A stretch of 64,000 nt of DNA from Glossina fuscipes (GCF_014805625.2 NW_023998462.1:294920-358919), one strand, 5' to 3'. Shown: positions 22,696 to 36,104, numbered from the stretch's first letter. The notes: a model not told the origin generated them from the letters alone. Numbers and translations: made by a program.

Positions 22696-22994
22696 TTCAT
22701 ATAGTCTATGATAAAAGTTTACGGTTTTAAAACATCAGAAGGTAAAACCACAATCCTAATGACGTATGCATATGACATGTTCCCACTGCAATTGCATTTT
22801 TCCATAGCCCATTTTTCTGATTGCCTATGAATTCCGTGTCAAACGAACATATCATTGTTTGAGGCTATGCATGAAAGAATTTCTTCTTTTCGCCCAAGGA
22901 GCAAAGCAGCACACAGTTCAGTTCAATTTAGTTCAGTGTTTTTAACGTTTTTGGGATGTGAGGTTAAGTCTTATCGCATAGAAGAAGCAATCTA

Positions 22995-24930
22995 TGTTAT
23001 CTATTGACTGGAGTGTGCCAGTTGCTCTTTGGAAGAGTTTTTTAAATCCTACACCACTTGTGGTATCAAGTATATTAAACTTAGAGGTTGCTCGTGTCTT
23101 TGTTCTGCTTCTCGGTGTATTAAGCTAGATACAACTAAAAATCCGAACATTACTGGTTCCACATAGTTCTTGGTGACAATATCTTATCCACCTTTAAGAG
23201 ACGATTTCTCTTCGCTCTCAGTTCCACCCGGAACTTCCCGAATTTGTGGCATCCACGGGGGCCACAATACGGCCAGTTCGAGCAACTGGCTAAAAAAGTA
23301 AGCCAGGATATGCAGGAGCAAGTGTCCGCGAAAAAAGTAAAAAGCGCTTTACAAGCAATCAGGAAGCGTCTGGAACTATTGAACAAAGGATTGTCCACCT
23401 CGATGAGAACTTGCGCATGCCTATGTTAAGAACTTAAATATTTGCGGGCCGTCGAGAACAGCAAAACATCAAGGAGAAGCTAAAAAAGCTCTTGGACAAT
23501 TTAACGACAGAATTGTCCAAGTATGCTGTGACGACTTTTACACAAATCAACGAACTGTGTATTCGCGGGCAGAGAACCGCCTCCATGGTTACGCGTAAGT
23601 CCACGAAGATCTTGGAAAATGACGCTATGCACTTGTTTGCAGCGAGGAGTCTTCTAACAGAATTTAAGATAGTTTGGGATTGGCACCCTCGCTGTCTCTC
23701 CTATCCATTAAACCTAGGCCGAACATATTGGCCTCGACGTCAGAGCTTTCGTCTGTGATCGAGGTGCGGCCAATACTGGTATGGTGAAGAAATTCCTAGA
23801 CGGAATTTTTAACAGAATAAGACGTGATGGCAGCATACACCAGGTTCGCCTACTCTATGATTATGCGGATATCGTGAGTGCATTACGGCATAAAACCATT
23901 AAAGAATTGCCGATCAAAGGCGACATAAAAGGATTCATCGCGACAATGACGAAATAGCACAATGCCAAATCGCGATTCTGGGCCCTGAGAGCAGCCATAC
24001 CAACTCGCAACACACCCTTTGGCACGTACGCATGTATTGAATTATTTAGGAGTTGTCATACATCCGAAGCTGCTGTCCGTTGACACTGATTGTAACGAAA
24101 TTCGTAAACGTGTCCCATCGGTGCCAAATAAATAAAGAAAACTGGGCGGAGGCACGAAGTACGCTGAAAGAGGTGGAAGAATATTTCAAACGGTTTTTAG
24201 AGAGGGACGCGCTTGCCAACTAGCGAACTAGTGTCGGCTTACCCTGGCCAAACTTTAAAGCCATTCGGGGTAAATCAGGATACATTGCAGAAGATATTCT
24301 CAAACCCAGCAGTCGGAGAGAGGAGCAGAACCAGGCCATCAATGGGGATTGTGGAGATACTAGCAAAAATGAGAGAGTTCGTCATGGAGGAATGGTCTCG
24401 CGGCTTAAGGTACAACAACGACTACCTCCTCATCAACAAGATGAAGTACGCGGCCACAGTCCGCGAAGAAGAAGAGTTCGAGAGTACGACATCGATGGGG
24501 AGGTATACCGCGACCTAATTTTTTATCCCACAACCGACCTAGAGAAAGGCTACCTGCGGGTGCTCACAGGATACGCCGTGGCGAGGTACATCGATGAGCA
24601 GCTGCAGTGTCAGGCGTGCCTCGTTTGGATAATTGGATCCTCTCCTCGCAGGCCTTCAAACCGGCGTTCCCTAAAGAGGAGCTCCACGAAGCGTTCTACC
24701 GCTAATTTTACTCAATCATGACGCATCATATGGTGTACAGCGAGATCGGCCGACGGATACAGTCAACTGTGGTTGCGTTGACTTTTTCTCGCAAAGAGGA
24801 TTCTGCAGAAGCGGCAGTAGCCACCGCGGAAATTTATTTGGGTACGCGCTCTTCTTGATGCTAAAAGGAATCAATTGGAAAGAGACCGAGGACGTAAACA
24901 TATCGGCGTACTAAGAGGTCAGAGTCAGCT
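22995..24930 (+). mobile_element. P-superfamily-like transposase copy 1, degenerate
   Basis: A decayed DNA-transposon gene in several frames. In order: a Cys-rich segment (CASCSLEEFFKSYTTCG, then GCSCLCSASRC; 23010-23110); a MADF-like segment (NLWHPRGPQYGQFEQLAKK, KKVKSALQAIRKRLELLNKG; 23235-23410); a piece reading IGLDVRAFVCDRGAANTGMV (about 23725-23785) then IHQVRLLYDYADIVSALRH (23838-23895), resembling the P-element transposase block with a catalytic Asp and a following D-x-x-H-like motif; and a C-terminal block GYLRVLTGYAVARYIDEQLQ with QCQACL (24545-24625), then KPAFPKEELHEAFY and EIGRRIQSTVVAL. The last block is clearly homologous to the minus-strand copy at 45.4 kb. Stops and frameshifts are many. 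The P-superfamily assignment is inference. Confidence 0.6.
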
Positions 24931-25039
24931 CCTCTGTGCGTCAGAGTTCTCCGCCACCCGAATGGTATTTCTTGAAATCGTTTATTTACAACAAAATGAA
25001 TTGTCGCCAATAATTAACAGAACGTAAATAGAAGAAAAG

Positions 25040-25226
25040 GAAGAGCCCTTCAAAGCGAGTGTATTAAATACGCCTGCCACATAGTCGTTGAAGCGTTTAA
25101 CAAGCGCGGCAGCCAACAGCAGAAGGTTTGTTTTCAAAAAAAGGGAAGTGAAAACTAAGAATACTTATAACATGCTTCATTTTTACAGCCTGACGAAGAC
25201 TTAATAGGTGCTACTGCTGAGGAATA
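25040..25226 (+). pseudogene. Condensin Cap-D2 fragment 1
   Basis: Exon-intron-exon: HIVVEAFNKRGSQQQK ends at CAGAAG|GTTTGT (25125); an intron of 63 bases ends TTTTTACAG (25188); then PDEDLIGATAEE and a stop (25224-25226). The LIGATAEE block matches the conserved LVGATADD segment of condensin subunit 1 (Cap-D2/NCAPD2), a HEAT-repeat protein of mitotic chromosome condensation. The identical exon-intron-exon arrangement occurs reverse-complemented at 57.8-58.0 kb. The stop right after the motif marks this as broken. Confidence 0.55.
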
Positions 25227-25429
25227 AATAAGACAAAAAACATTCATAAAATCAACCTGAAAATCGGGCGCAGAAGCTAAAAAATCTGCATATATTTCAA
25301 TAGTGAAAGCAGCTTTCAGTTATGGGAAAGTATACTACTAAACCCACAATACCTTGGGTTCATGTAGGAGGTGTTGGAAGTAAGCTGCGTACAGCTTGTT
25401 TTGCGAAGTTTCTACATCCTCTATAGTGA

Positions 25430-26380
25430 ACAATATATTATATAATAATGTAAGCACCGATCCGTTAACGCATAATCTTATTCAATTAGTGGCACAGCCT
25501 GGAAAGAATTACATGATAAAACTAACCATTTATGATTAAAAGAAGTCATTCTGCAAACCTATCCCGCTTTAAAGAAAGTACGTAAGAACTTTGAGTTAAC
25601 ATTGAAAAAGGAAATCCGCCGTGAAACATTAACCGATGTATAAGGTTTGATAGATCAATTTAATGCATATATTATCGGTTTATTGGCTTTTGGTTTCAGC
25701 GATGATTTTGTGGAAAACGTAGCATTTCGTGTATTCGCGTTAATTTATATTAATATCAAGAGCCGTCTATATTTTCTCAATAACCGGACACCAAACAGTT
25801 TAACATTTATTTGTCCGAATTGTGCTTGATGGATGAACTCTCGTTTATTTCAACCTGAACCTACGCAACATTTTTTAAATATGTTGCGCGGTTAATTGAA
25901 AGAACGTGCAAATTTAGAAAATTTTCCGTATGATTTTTTACGTATATAGTCAGAGAATCGTTTTCCTTGCAAAATGAATGATAATGAAATTGCTGGGTAA
26001 GTTTTTACTTTCATTTGGGCTGGTTTAGATGCTTGCAATTCGATAGTGGTCTTGTGCCCATACGAGTTAGCTTAGCAACCGAAATTTCAAAAAAAAAAGC
26101 CCAAAAGGAAGTGAGGAAAATGCTGAAGAAATATAAAATTGTAAGAGGCACGAAATGGTAAATGAATGGTTTATCTAAAACAATTACTAAATGGTAAGAT
26201 TCCGTTCGATTTCAGCTAAGTTTCGATTTATAATCTAATTGGCATAATTATTTTTTTTATTATAGAAACCCTGCGTAAATATCCGCTCTATCCTTTTCCG
26301 TTGCGATTGACTACCAAAGACTAAGATTTACCTAATACCGTGTTTGCATTGAAACGTGGCAAGTTAAACGTTCTCTAGAA
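25430..26380 (+). pseudogene. Cytochrome P450 remnant (CYP3-clan-like)
   Basis: P450s are ER-bound haem mono-oxygenases. Pieces appear in family order over about 950 bases: STDPLTHNLIQLVAQPGKNY; YPALKKVRKNFELTLKKEIR and ETLTDV; GLIDQFNAYIIGLLAFGFSD; RLFQPEPTQHFLNMLRG with ERANLENFPYDFLRI; KMNDNEIAG, then the I-helix block FTFIWAGLDACNSIVVLCPY; KEVRKMLKKYKIV; and finally TLRKYPLYPFPLRLTTKD, where the E-x-x-R helix would be. Layout and motifs resemble insect CYP6-type enzymes. Several stops, a frameshift, and no visible haem-binding F-x-x-G-x-x-x-C block show a pseudogene. Downstream sequence (26381-26650) may be the decayed C-terminus. Confidence 0.72.
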
Positions 26381-26649
26381 CATATCGTTCATTATTTACG
26401 TTGCCAATATTCCGTACGGGCCTTAGATGATGTATTAATCATATATATACACTACTCCGCTTTATGATACTGAAATGGAAAAAGTGACGGTGGTAGGTAT
26501 TCCAAATTTCTAAATGTCTAAATGTCTTCCAGCTCTTCTTTCGTCAGTGCGAAAACTTTGAGAAACTTATTAAACTTTCATTGTTTTCTTGCTGTTCATA
26601 GATATTTATATGGACGCTGCTGATCGATTTAATGAAATACATTAGACTG

Positions 26650-29600
26650 AGCATAACAACTGTATTGCATTCTCAACGTAGTAAATCATTAATTTGAACT
26701 AGCTGTGTCGTACGCTGTTACTACTATTCACATTTGTTCTCATAAAATTCACGTGGAGTTTTAAAGCAGCTTACAATGACAAAAAATCATCAACCAGTAT
26801 TTGCTTTTATTATAAGATTTTCTTATACTTTTGTCAAATTTTTAGGGGTGTAGAAGAAACCTTCGATACCCATAGTGACATCATTACTACATATATATGT
26901 TCATGTATATATTTATATTTGGTGTTTAACAAAGTTATTCCTATGGCTGAACTATTCTCTACTTCCATGAAACAATCGTGCCGTAAAAATTAGCTGTATT
27001 TTCTAAAAATAATAACATTATTTGAAATAATTAAAATAATTCTTCGATTTTTTCTTTAAATATTTAAGATTATATGGTAACCAAAGAAAAAAATTTCCGA
27101 ATAATTTGAATATAAATCACTATTATCCTGAAAATTAGATCGAATGACAAGCAATATAAGTTCAAATATAATATTATCTTTTTTATATAGTAGCTGTAAA
27201 GACTATAATTTGATTTAAAAAAAAAAAGAAAAAAATACGCCTAACAAAGTACTTTCCCATACTGAAACCCACATTTGTAAAAGCCTCTTAGAATCATACA
27301 ATATATAATATACTTTCATATATCTTCAGTAGAATCATGTACACACTTATATATGTACACTTTAATATATCTAAACTATATAAAGCAACCGAAAATATTT
27401 TACAAAGAAAATTTTCAACAATTAATTAACAATTAACCAACAAATTCATATAGTTTTTTATAAGTGTTGATATATTTACTCACACACATTTTAAATATAT
27501 AATTATAAAAAGTATGTAGTAAAACATACACGAAACTATATCAACAAAAAAATTCCACTCATTAAAAGCAACGATTAATAAAAGTTTTAATTATATTACA
27601 AACATACAAATGAGCTCAAAGTGAAGAAATAGTTTGGAGTTTCATATTTTTAAATTATGTTTAATTTAGTATGAAATTTTTAATAAGTTACTCCCATCAA
27701 CCCCTATCAGTAGCTACGAAAGGTAATTTTAATTTTTTTCTCTACCTCCTTTTTTTATAACTTTTCAACATTTAGCTTATTATATCAATGTAAATTATGA
27801 CCTTATAATTATAAAGCACGTATTGTCCACTTTAAATTAGTTTACACTTTATAATTATTTGAAATATTTATATATATATATACAAAGATAATATTTAATG
27901 TAAATACAATAAAGAGAAGTTATTATAATATAAAGAGGTTTTAACGAACCGATCAACAAAAATTATTATCATATGTTATTTTACAACTTGTGAACACGAA
28001 TTGAGGTCAACATCCCAGTTAATCCTACTGCTGATTAAAACATGTTAAAACATTTTTAAATAATGTACCGACCATTAAATACCGTATACCACTATACCTG
28101 CAACAAACGCAAAAGTTGTGAATATAATAACAATTTGAACTTTGGTGGTATCATAAAAGCTTTTTGAGAACCATGCGCTTTTGAATGCGTTCGATGTCCA
28201 AAACCAACATGCCACAAGTACAGTATCGTGCAAATTTTCACCAAGGGTTTATAAAGGCTTCCCATGATACAGAAAGGGCTCAAAGATAATTTGAGGTATT
28301 AAGGGATGGTGATAAGAAATAATCCGAAAGGAATATTAGTTGATCATTGCCTCTATAGCCACAAATACATATCAGTGGTAGCGTTTTGGTCGTATTACTT
28401 TCAAGCGCTTATTAATTTTCCAAAAGTTTTTCTTATTTAATTCGTTTTAATTGGTTTTTAAGCCTAAATATAGCTTGAATAATTGTAATTTGCGGTTCAT
28501 TATTAAATTATATTTTGTGTTTATATATTTCGTTTTATTATTGATTTTTGATATCATTTTATTTTTCGCTATCAGCACTTATTCTCAGGTCTTCTTTGTA
28601 TTTAGGAACCAAATTATTGTGCAAATAAACCAAAAAGAATCGATTTTGTTGATGGTTCTTGTTGCATTTGTATATGTAATTGCTCTCTCCTTTAGACTGG
28701 AATTCTCCTGAATTCTTTCATTCAACTTTATGATTTATTTTCATGTTTAATGAAAAGTGTAACAAATATAATGTACACCGTACTATATTATATAATTCAA
28801 ACACTTCTGTTAAAACCTTTTTCTCATTTTCATAGAACTTACTGCAGTTTTTAATAGAATACATTTATCTATAGTATAAAGTTGATTGCCGCCCCCCAAT
28901 TAAATGCCGCCCATTACCGCCTCATTGCTTCCTCGTCCTAAGGTAATTATAATGTTACATAGGTATATTTATAAATTGCTTAATATTATTCTATTTTAGA
29001 TTAGATTAAAACTCAAATCCAACTCAGCTCATCATCATATAATTTTTATAATAATGGTTATGATAGTGATCATCAATATTTCAAAATCTTTATTCTTTAA
29101 TAACTTGCAGTTGTCTTTGACTGCAACGTGTGTACTTATCTGTAGATTCTTAAAATATTTGTTCTCTTCAAGTTTACAAGGTATGTTTTCAATTTCGAAA
29201 ATTTCTTCAATTTTATTATCTATTTCATTATTTTCTATATTCGATACGTGTACAATATTGTAATTGTAATGTATACAATACGTCTTTATTATTACGAACG
29301 TTTTAGGTAGTTAAATTCCAAAAATTAGGTATATATTATTAAATAACGCAGCTCCAATTGGAATATATTTAAGCTTCTTATAATCGATTTTATATTTTTC
29401 TATTTCATCGTTAACTAAAATATTAGCGTATACAATTCCGTATTTTGTGGATGTTCTATTTCTGTTTTTTTAATTGTATATTAGTTAATTGGTTCAGATA
29501 CATATGTTTGCTGTTTTCTGTTTCTAACAATTTATTTACTGAATTTATATCATTTTTTATTTTATCTCTATCGCTCTTTTCACTTTTAATGATTTTAAGA

Positions 29601-30265
29601 AAACAACTGTACGTTTCATTCTCTTCGCATCAGTTTGTTAACTCTATTAATTTGGATTCTTACTGCCATAAGCTCAGAAGCGCAACAAAGTCTTCAAACT
29701 TTCCGAGTTAATTGCAATTCAAAAATTTTCTACATAGAAACTTTTGGAATTCTCCCTATGGCTTTCGTTTATATAATTAAGTACAAATGTTATCTTCAAC
29801 TTCATCAAAATTTACAGTATACAGGCAAGCTCTCTTAGGGAATTATACATCACCTATATCATGATATCTGTCAACACTTTAAATATTTTCCGAGTACGCT
29901 GTTTTTGTTTAGTTGGTTGGATTATGGGCATCCATGTCTGTTCGATAACATACATTCAGGCAAGAAAATAAAGTAAGTAGAGAACATTTCAAAAGCAATT
30001 TCAAGTCCTCAGATTTCACAATATAGCTTCCTTAGAACCTATTAACTCGTACCGCTAACACACGTACTATTTTCAAGCATTCTATCTCGGTAGACGTCTT
30101 TCATGAGCATCGCTCCCTATCCATTCAAAATATTTCTTGGTGTTTGTAGCATCGCTGTTCAAAGGGTTCAAATAGGGAAGTAATATAAAATAAATGAGTT
30201 GGATGTCTTCAAATAAGAATGCCCTCGAGTCGGTTGCATATGCAACCTTCCCTATCCTTTTTCTT
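26650..30265. other. Long AT-rich stretch, no supported gene
   Basis: Very AT-rich with TATATA runs. Open stretches at 28092-28283 (-), 28451-28711 (+), 29054-29263 (+), 29445-29711 (+) and 29635-29838 (+) are Phe/Ile/Leu-rich, as expected from AT-rich DNA. The minus strand of 29.4-29.6 kb has short helical readings (DINSVNKLLETENSKHMYLN) that could be a decayed retroelement piece, but I cannot support a call. Confidence 0.3.
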
Positions 30266-30269
30266 AATT

Positions 30270-30540
30270 TGTCCAATTAGTTTACATTTGTTCAAGTATT
30301 TGTATAAAAATTTGGCCACATACAAGAACAAGCGAAAAATGTGAGAGTAAGCGTATAAAAATTTGGCCACATACGAGGATAAGCGTATATATTCTCAATA
30401 ATTCGAAAAATTTGAGAATAAGGGTCCAATTTGTTTACATTTGTTGAATAATTGTTCAAGTATTTGTATAAAAATTTAGGCACATACGAGAATAAGCGAA
30501 AAATGTGAGAATAAGCGTATAAAAATTTGGCCACAAATTA
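30270..30540. repeat. AGAATAAGCG repeat cluster 1
   Basis: About two units of roughly 140 bases, each built from caatttgtttacatttgttc, aagtatttgtataaaaattt, gccacatacgagaataagcg and a-a-a-tgtgagaataagcgta phrases. Related clusters lie at 34020-34180 and 36105-36180, the last also in inverted arrangement. Confidence 0.7.
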
Positions 30541-33500
30541 TTAGCTTGGTAAACATGTTAGCCTTTAGTCATATAAAAGGTAAAGCAGCAACTTGATTTA
30601 AAAATCGAAAGACTCTATTGGCCAATTCGTCGAGAATTTTATGCAGGTCTAAGAAATAAATGGATTTTATTCAAGAGTATCTCCCATCTATTTTGTTCTA
30701 TGGCATAAAAAGGGGAACAGTAACTCTAGTATTGAAATGTTAAAAATATAAATCCAAAATTCTTTGTCTCATTTTTATTGCCCTCACCATTTCCTTTGAA
30801 CATATCACTTCTGAATGAATCCTATGAAATAAGACGATTGAGCAGGCATCATATAATGGATTTTCTTTCGAAATTAATTTATTTTTGTTTCTTAAAGTAT
30901 TTTAATAAATTGTCAAAGTTTATAGAGCTTCTATTTCTTTATTTAAACATCATGTCTGCACTGTTACATTGTTTCCACTGGAAAACAGTAATCTCTGCCA
31001 CTTTTCTTATCTTTTTTATAAGCGTTGCTTATTATCTTTTTGGATAGATCATAAAATGAAAAAGTAATAAATAAAATTAAAAAAAAAAAAACTATAGACC
31101 TGCAATTTTGCAAAACCGCGTAAATAATTGACAATAATATATAATTTTCCTTGTTCTTTTCTAACTGAAATTATGGCGCTGATATATTAACAGCATTTAT
31201 TGTAAACTTTTAAGAGGTCGAGTTCTGGGACAAGAAAATGACGTTTCCAGAAAAGTGTTACAGTTCCTATTTAACTCGCAAGAAAGCCACTACTGTTTTT
31301 GGTTAATATTTGTTATAATCAATCAATAACTGTCTCTCTGAACAGCGCTTTCATTCTTATGACGATATCTAACAAATAGCTCTTTTCGTGTTTTTCGACA
31401 CTAAGTTTCTATATTGCGCGAAATATAGCTAAAGTGATGGCTAGCGAATATACGGTGAATAAAATCTTTTTTATAATATTTCTAAATTTTAGTGTGAAAT
31501 GTCGTCGGGTCGCGTGGAAAAAATAATTTGTCTTCGAGAAAAAAAAAATAGTTCACATCTGAAAAAATGGTGCATAGCACTAACATTGCAAAGCCTTCAG
31601 CCTATTATCAAAATAAATGCTAAACACAATTTCTAATTTTTTCTAAGCCATCACATTATATCGAAGAGAAGCATCTTTTTTATAGAAAATCGATTGAAAC
31701 TTGAATCTTTGGTAAACTACACCATTTCAGATTCGTTGCCAAGCAGATAATTATTCAAGCTAAGGTAGAGTTGTTTCAGACATCTGCAGGCTTAAAGCTT
31801 ACCGCAATTTCAGTAGAAAAAACGCACACTTTATGAATTCAAATATCTTTTTCAATGTACTCACGATACCTGATATAAGAGATTATTGAAAACAGAATCG
31901 CTGCTAGACTGGCAAGCAGATTGCTTCTTATCACTGATGTGCCACTAATATGGACATTTATTGAGAAAAACTAGTGCAATATATATTATGCACAATTTAC
32001 ATAAATTAGTTCCTTTCGCATACCTGCGCGCGCTTTCGGGAAAATTTTACGAATCAACAGGATTCATAAATTAATGTTAATTTTTTGGGCTCGTTTTGAT
32101 AGCTTTTCAAGTAAGCGTTATCAAAAGTGAAAAAGCAAAGCAATGGAAAGCGAAAGTAACTTTACTCTCTTTTTACAGCTTCATTCATCTAGAATGAACG
32201 ATAATAACATTGGCCGCGACTCGCGAACTGTCAAAATAAAATTGATCGTGTTATTTAAATGTGCATATGTCCGTACCCAATGTCGTAGACGCCTATCTGT
32301 CCGCTATGGTTAAATTTAGTCGTACATGAAAGCGTGAAAATGACTTAAGTAGAAAGAGTAAACATGGAAATTAATGAAATTTGAATTTGGAAAAGAAGAA
32401 GAAATTGTTTCGCAGAAGATTTAGTTGGAATTGGCTTCTGAAAAGATGTATGTGATCTCACTCGTATATGAGCAGTAGGAAGATCTTATTGCGACTCCAT
32501 CTCTATTTAAAAAGCAGACAGACTGCAAATCTGTCAATTCAAAATACAAGAAAAAATGGTCATAATCTTTTCGTCGTTCTTATAATATAAATAATAATTT
32601 TTTACCATCCCAGCGTTAACATCATTTTAAAAATAACTCTGCAATCAACATATAGTGGAGGGAAAAATGAAATAATTGGAGTTCATTGAAAACAATAATA
32701 ATAACTGAAAAAATTGAAAAATGTCCAAGCAAAATAAATAAATAAATAATTTGATATATGTTAAATTTTCAAATTTTCGTCTTATTTGGTTTTTGTGTAG
32801 AATAAAGAAATTTTTTTTTAAACAGAGAATTATGCTAAAGGTGTTTTTAGCAAAAACAAAATAAAAGTTTTGAGGGAGAATTTTTCTAGAAATTGTAACA
32901 AGAGAAAGAAAAAAATATAATTGAAGGTAATATATATTGAAGGTAAGTGCGTTTATTTAAAATATATTTCATGTATTGAGAAGGAGACCCAACTGAGATT
33001 CCCAGAAAAAGTATGTTTTTTATGTCTCTTTGGTGTATATTTATTCTACGACATGTGTAGCTAATTTACTACGGGGCCTTGGAACAATTTTTCTTCTTGC
33101 CTTACGTTATTTTTTATTCCACTTTATGGAATTTCTTATAATATAACCTTTACGGAATAACTTTATAAACCGAAGTGGTATAGCGTAGTAGTGGGCCCTG
33201 TCCCACTATGTTTTCACTTGTTTTTACCTGATGAAGATATTAAATTAACCTACACTTTGCCATTTGGCTATTTGGTGGAATATAAAAAATAAGCCAAAAA
33301 ATTTGACAGTGTTAACATCTTTGCAAGGGCATAACGCAACTTTAACTCAAGACACACAAGTTTTGGCGACTCGGTTCCGAGCAAGAGGGAAAAAGACCCT
33401 TTTTAACATTAAAAACTATGCACCCTTCAATTGGTCACATAGACGTATACCAACTTTTTGCACTCCAATTGTGGTCTGAGTACTGGAAGTTCGTTAGATC

Positions 33501-34015
33501 TGTCTTTTTCAAGTCCCACTCAATTAATTTCTCAATGGAATATTACGAAAGATATAGTCTTCGGCAGCTGTCTAAGTCGCTATTTAAAATTTTGTCATAA
33601 TTTGGAAAAAGTCAACTTTATCCCAGTAAGGAGGTCTGTATAAAGTAAACGCAATCCTTTCATGTCAATAGTTAGTACAAAAAAAAATTTTCCATAGTTG
33701 GATCTTCGAGCTACACATCAGGAAAGACTTTAATTAGATCGACACAATGATTTTACAGTTTACGCCACCGATAAGGTAAGGTACATCTCGGAATTACTTG
33801 GCAAAATGAAACTTCGAGACACTAGATATTCATTTGAGAATTTCAATATCATAACCTACATTATATCTTTCGTGCTCACAACTAAGATCATCTTAAGCAG
33901 CTAACTGCCTTTATTAACACTGCTGACTTCCCTTTTAAGTTACCATAATTATAATTAATCTTTTTGTCTAGTTTAATGGTTTTCTTACAAATTTTTCTAT
34001 CCGTAAATCAATAAT
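30541..34015. other. AT-rich stretch, no supported gene
   Basis: No gene I can name. A plus-strand open region at 33232-33640 (TYTLPFGYLVEYKK; TGSSLDLSFSSPTQLISQWN) is mildly protein-like, spread over frames, and may be a decayed fragment. Everything else is AT-rich and broken by stops. Confidence 0.3.
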
Positions 34016-34019
34016 TTCG

Positions 34020-34180
34020 CGCCAACTGAAAATGATTCTCAATAATTCCAAACATGTGGGAATAAGCGTCCAATTTGTTTACAATTTTTAATAATTGTTC
34101 AAGTATTTGTATAAAAATTGCGAGCATCTGAGAATAAGCGTGTAAATTTGGTCGCGTTTGAGAATAAGCGTATAAAAAGT
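34020..34180. repeat. AGAATAAGCG repeat cluster 2
   Basis: Shares the caatttgtttac, aataattgttcaagtatttg, tataaaaatt and gagaataagcgt phrases with 30.3 kb in the same order. Four gaataagcg boxes in about 130 bases. Confidence 0.7.
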
Positions 34181-34197
34181 TACTCTGCATTTATTTA

Positions 34198-34277
34198 GAA
34201 TTGAGAATAATTCAAAGAGTCGGTCTGTATTTGTTTACAATTGAGAATAATTAAAAAAGTCAGTCTGTATTTGTAAA
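34198..34277. repeat. 40-bp tandem duplication
   Basis: Two units of aattgagaataatt...gtctgtatttgt-ttac type stand head to tail, next to the AGAATAAGCG cluster and sharing its gagaata element. Confidence 0.75.
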
Positions 34278-34284
34278 CAACCGC

Positions 34285-36100
34285 CTGTTTATTTTAATAA
34301 ATTTTTTTCAACATGCATAGATAGACACATGCACACACGTACACGCACAACTTATTAACATTGCTTTTACGTACGAACATGTTGAGTGCATAAGGAGCTG
34401 GTAAAGGTGTAAATAATAATGTAAAATTAAAAAAGTTGCAAACTTTGGCTGAAATAAGCTTATTTTAAAGATGAATTTACAAAAAAAAATTAATTAAAAC
34501 CTAAACTGCAGGAATTCGAAGAAGTTATAGTGAAGAATGCAAATAAAACTTCTATGAAACTTAAATTTTATCTACAACTTTTTATATAGGTGTTCGTATA
34601 GGTTTATATACACGTTTATCAAAATGCTTGGATCCATTAGCAACCCCTCATGTGTCACTATTGTCGGTAGTTAGCGACACTATGTTCTCTTTATTCAAGA
34701 CCATTTCATTTCGATTTTCTTTCCGTTCAAAAAGTGCGATTGTTGCGATTCGGAGCGGATAGTTAATAACTCTTAGGACTGCATGTGAATACATCGCTCC
34801 ATAATATTGCTTGTTTGTGCATACCAGAGGATGGATATTGAAGCTGTCATATTTTCGTAATAGGTAAAAATCGGAGGTACTGCAAAATACGTGTATACAA
34901 TCCCAGTTAGTGTGAGGTATTAATTTTCGATTGTTATGATTAAGCCCTGCTAAATTGGAACAAGGATTTGTTCGCAATTACCGGAAAAACTTTATACCTT
35001 TGAAGTGCTACCAAACTGTATGAATGTATATTATAATTAGATAAACAGCACATTTAATAAACTATGTCCAGCATATGTATCTCCACTCCGTCTTGCGATC
35101 AAGTCACCCATCTATAACCTATTGGCATTTAGGCAATGAAACATTTTATCTAGTATAGGTAAAGTTAATTATCTGTTTCTGGAACAGGTAAGGTCATGCA
35201 GTTGCGATTTGAATTTAAAGCAGATAAAAAAACTTTGCGAAACTGCATCCTTTATACCCATGCCCGTTGTCTCTCATATACCGTCGTGACGCTCGCGACA
35301 TTTAATTTAGAATTAACACACTTGGCATCTTGTATTCTAGTATTCAAGTTCTTTTATTTCATACCCAATTGAACATACTGCTAGAGATGTGTATTATTCA
35401 CTATAAATAAATGATCTTCAATTTTGTCCAAAAAAACGTGAAGAGCCTAATAGATATAATAAATAGAACGATGAAGCCTTAATTGAAGGGTAAATATCAC
35501 GCTCGAAAATCTCAGATAACTTTTTACTTGCAATTCAATATTATATTATTCTATTAAAGTTTAATAAATGATTTTTTCTTTCTACCGATTCTCTATTAAA
35601 CTTTTTATTCCAATTCTTATATCCAAGGGTTGTTTTTTTTTTCTTAACTTTTTATAAATTATGTCTTTTTTTAAAATTTTTTTTACACTTACAATTGTTC
35701 TTAAATGTGCACATTGCTATCCATAATTTGTTTTTCAACAATTCATTAATCTTAATTAGTTAATCTTATATATTATTGCCATGTATATTTGCAAAGGACT
35801 ATTAACAGAATATTTTAATAAAAAAAAAAAAACTGAATAATTCAGTTATAAAAATTCCTTTATACAGATCATATTTCCTTCGCAATCTTCTTTTGTAATT
35901 TAATCCGGTTTGTTGGTCAGTTATAATGGATTCTATACTATTGTTATGATTCGTTATTGCATTGATAATTTTTCAGTATTTATTATGCTGGGCCAGCTGC
36001 ATATCAGTTAAATATTTGATAATGTGTACTTTTGCTTCGGTTTTTTGTCAATTTATCTACATCATTGGGAAAGCTGGCTGCATACATGAAATGTATGTAT
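34285..36100. other. AT-rich stretch with one unassigned open region
   Basis: A minus-strand open region at 34648-34977 (109 codons) reads WDCIHVFCSTSDFYLLRKYD and HAVLRVINYPLRIATIALFE. It is the only long open frame here and could be a gene scrap; no family recognised. The rest is AT-rich, with a poly-A-like tract near 35820. Confidence 0.3.
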
Positions 36101-36104
36101 GTAC

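Noticed and set aside
28100..28280. Minus-strand open stretch with LWHVGFGHRTHSKAHG as a copia-type retroelement piece.
   Set aside because: One short histidine-bearing phrase is not enough, and nothing adjacent supports it.
28092..29838. Series of open stretches that might be a retroelement envelope or polyprotein.
   Set aside because: Phe/Ile/Leu-rich composition expected from AT-rich DNA; no motif, no order, frequent stops.
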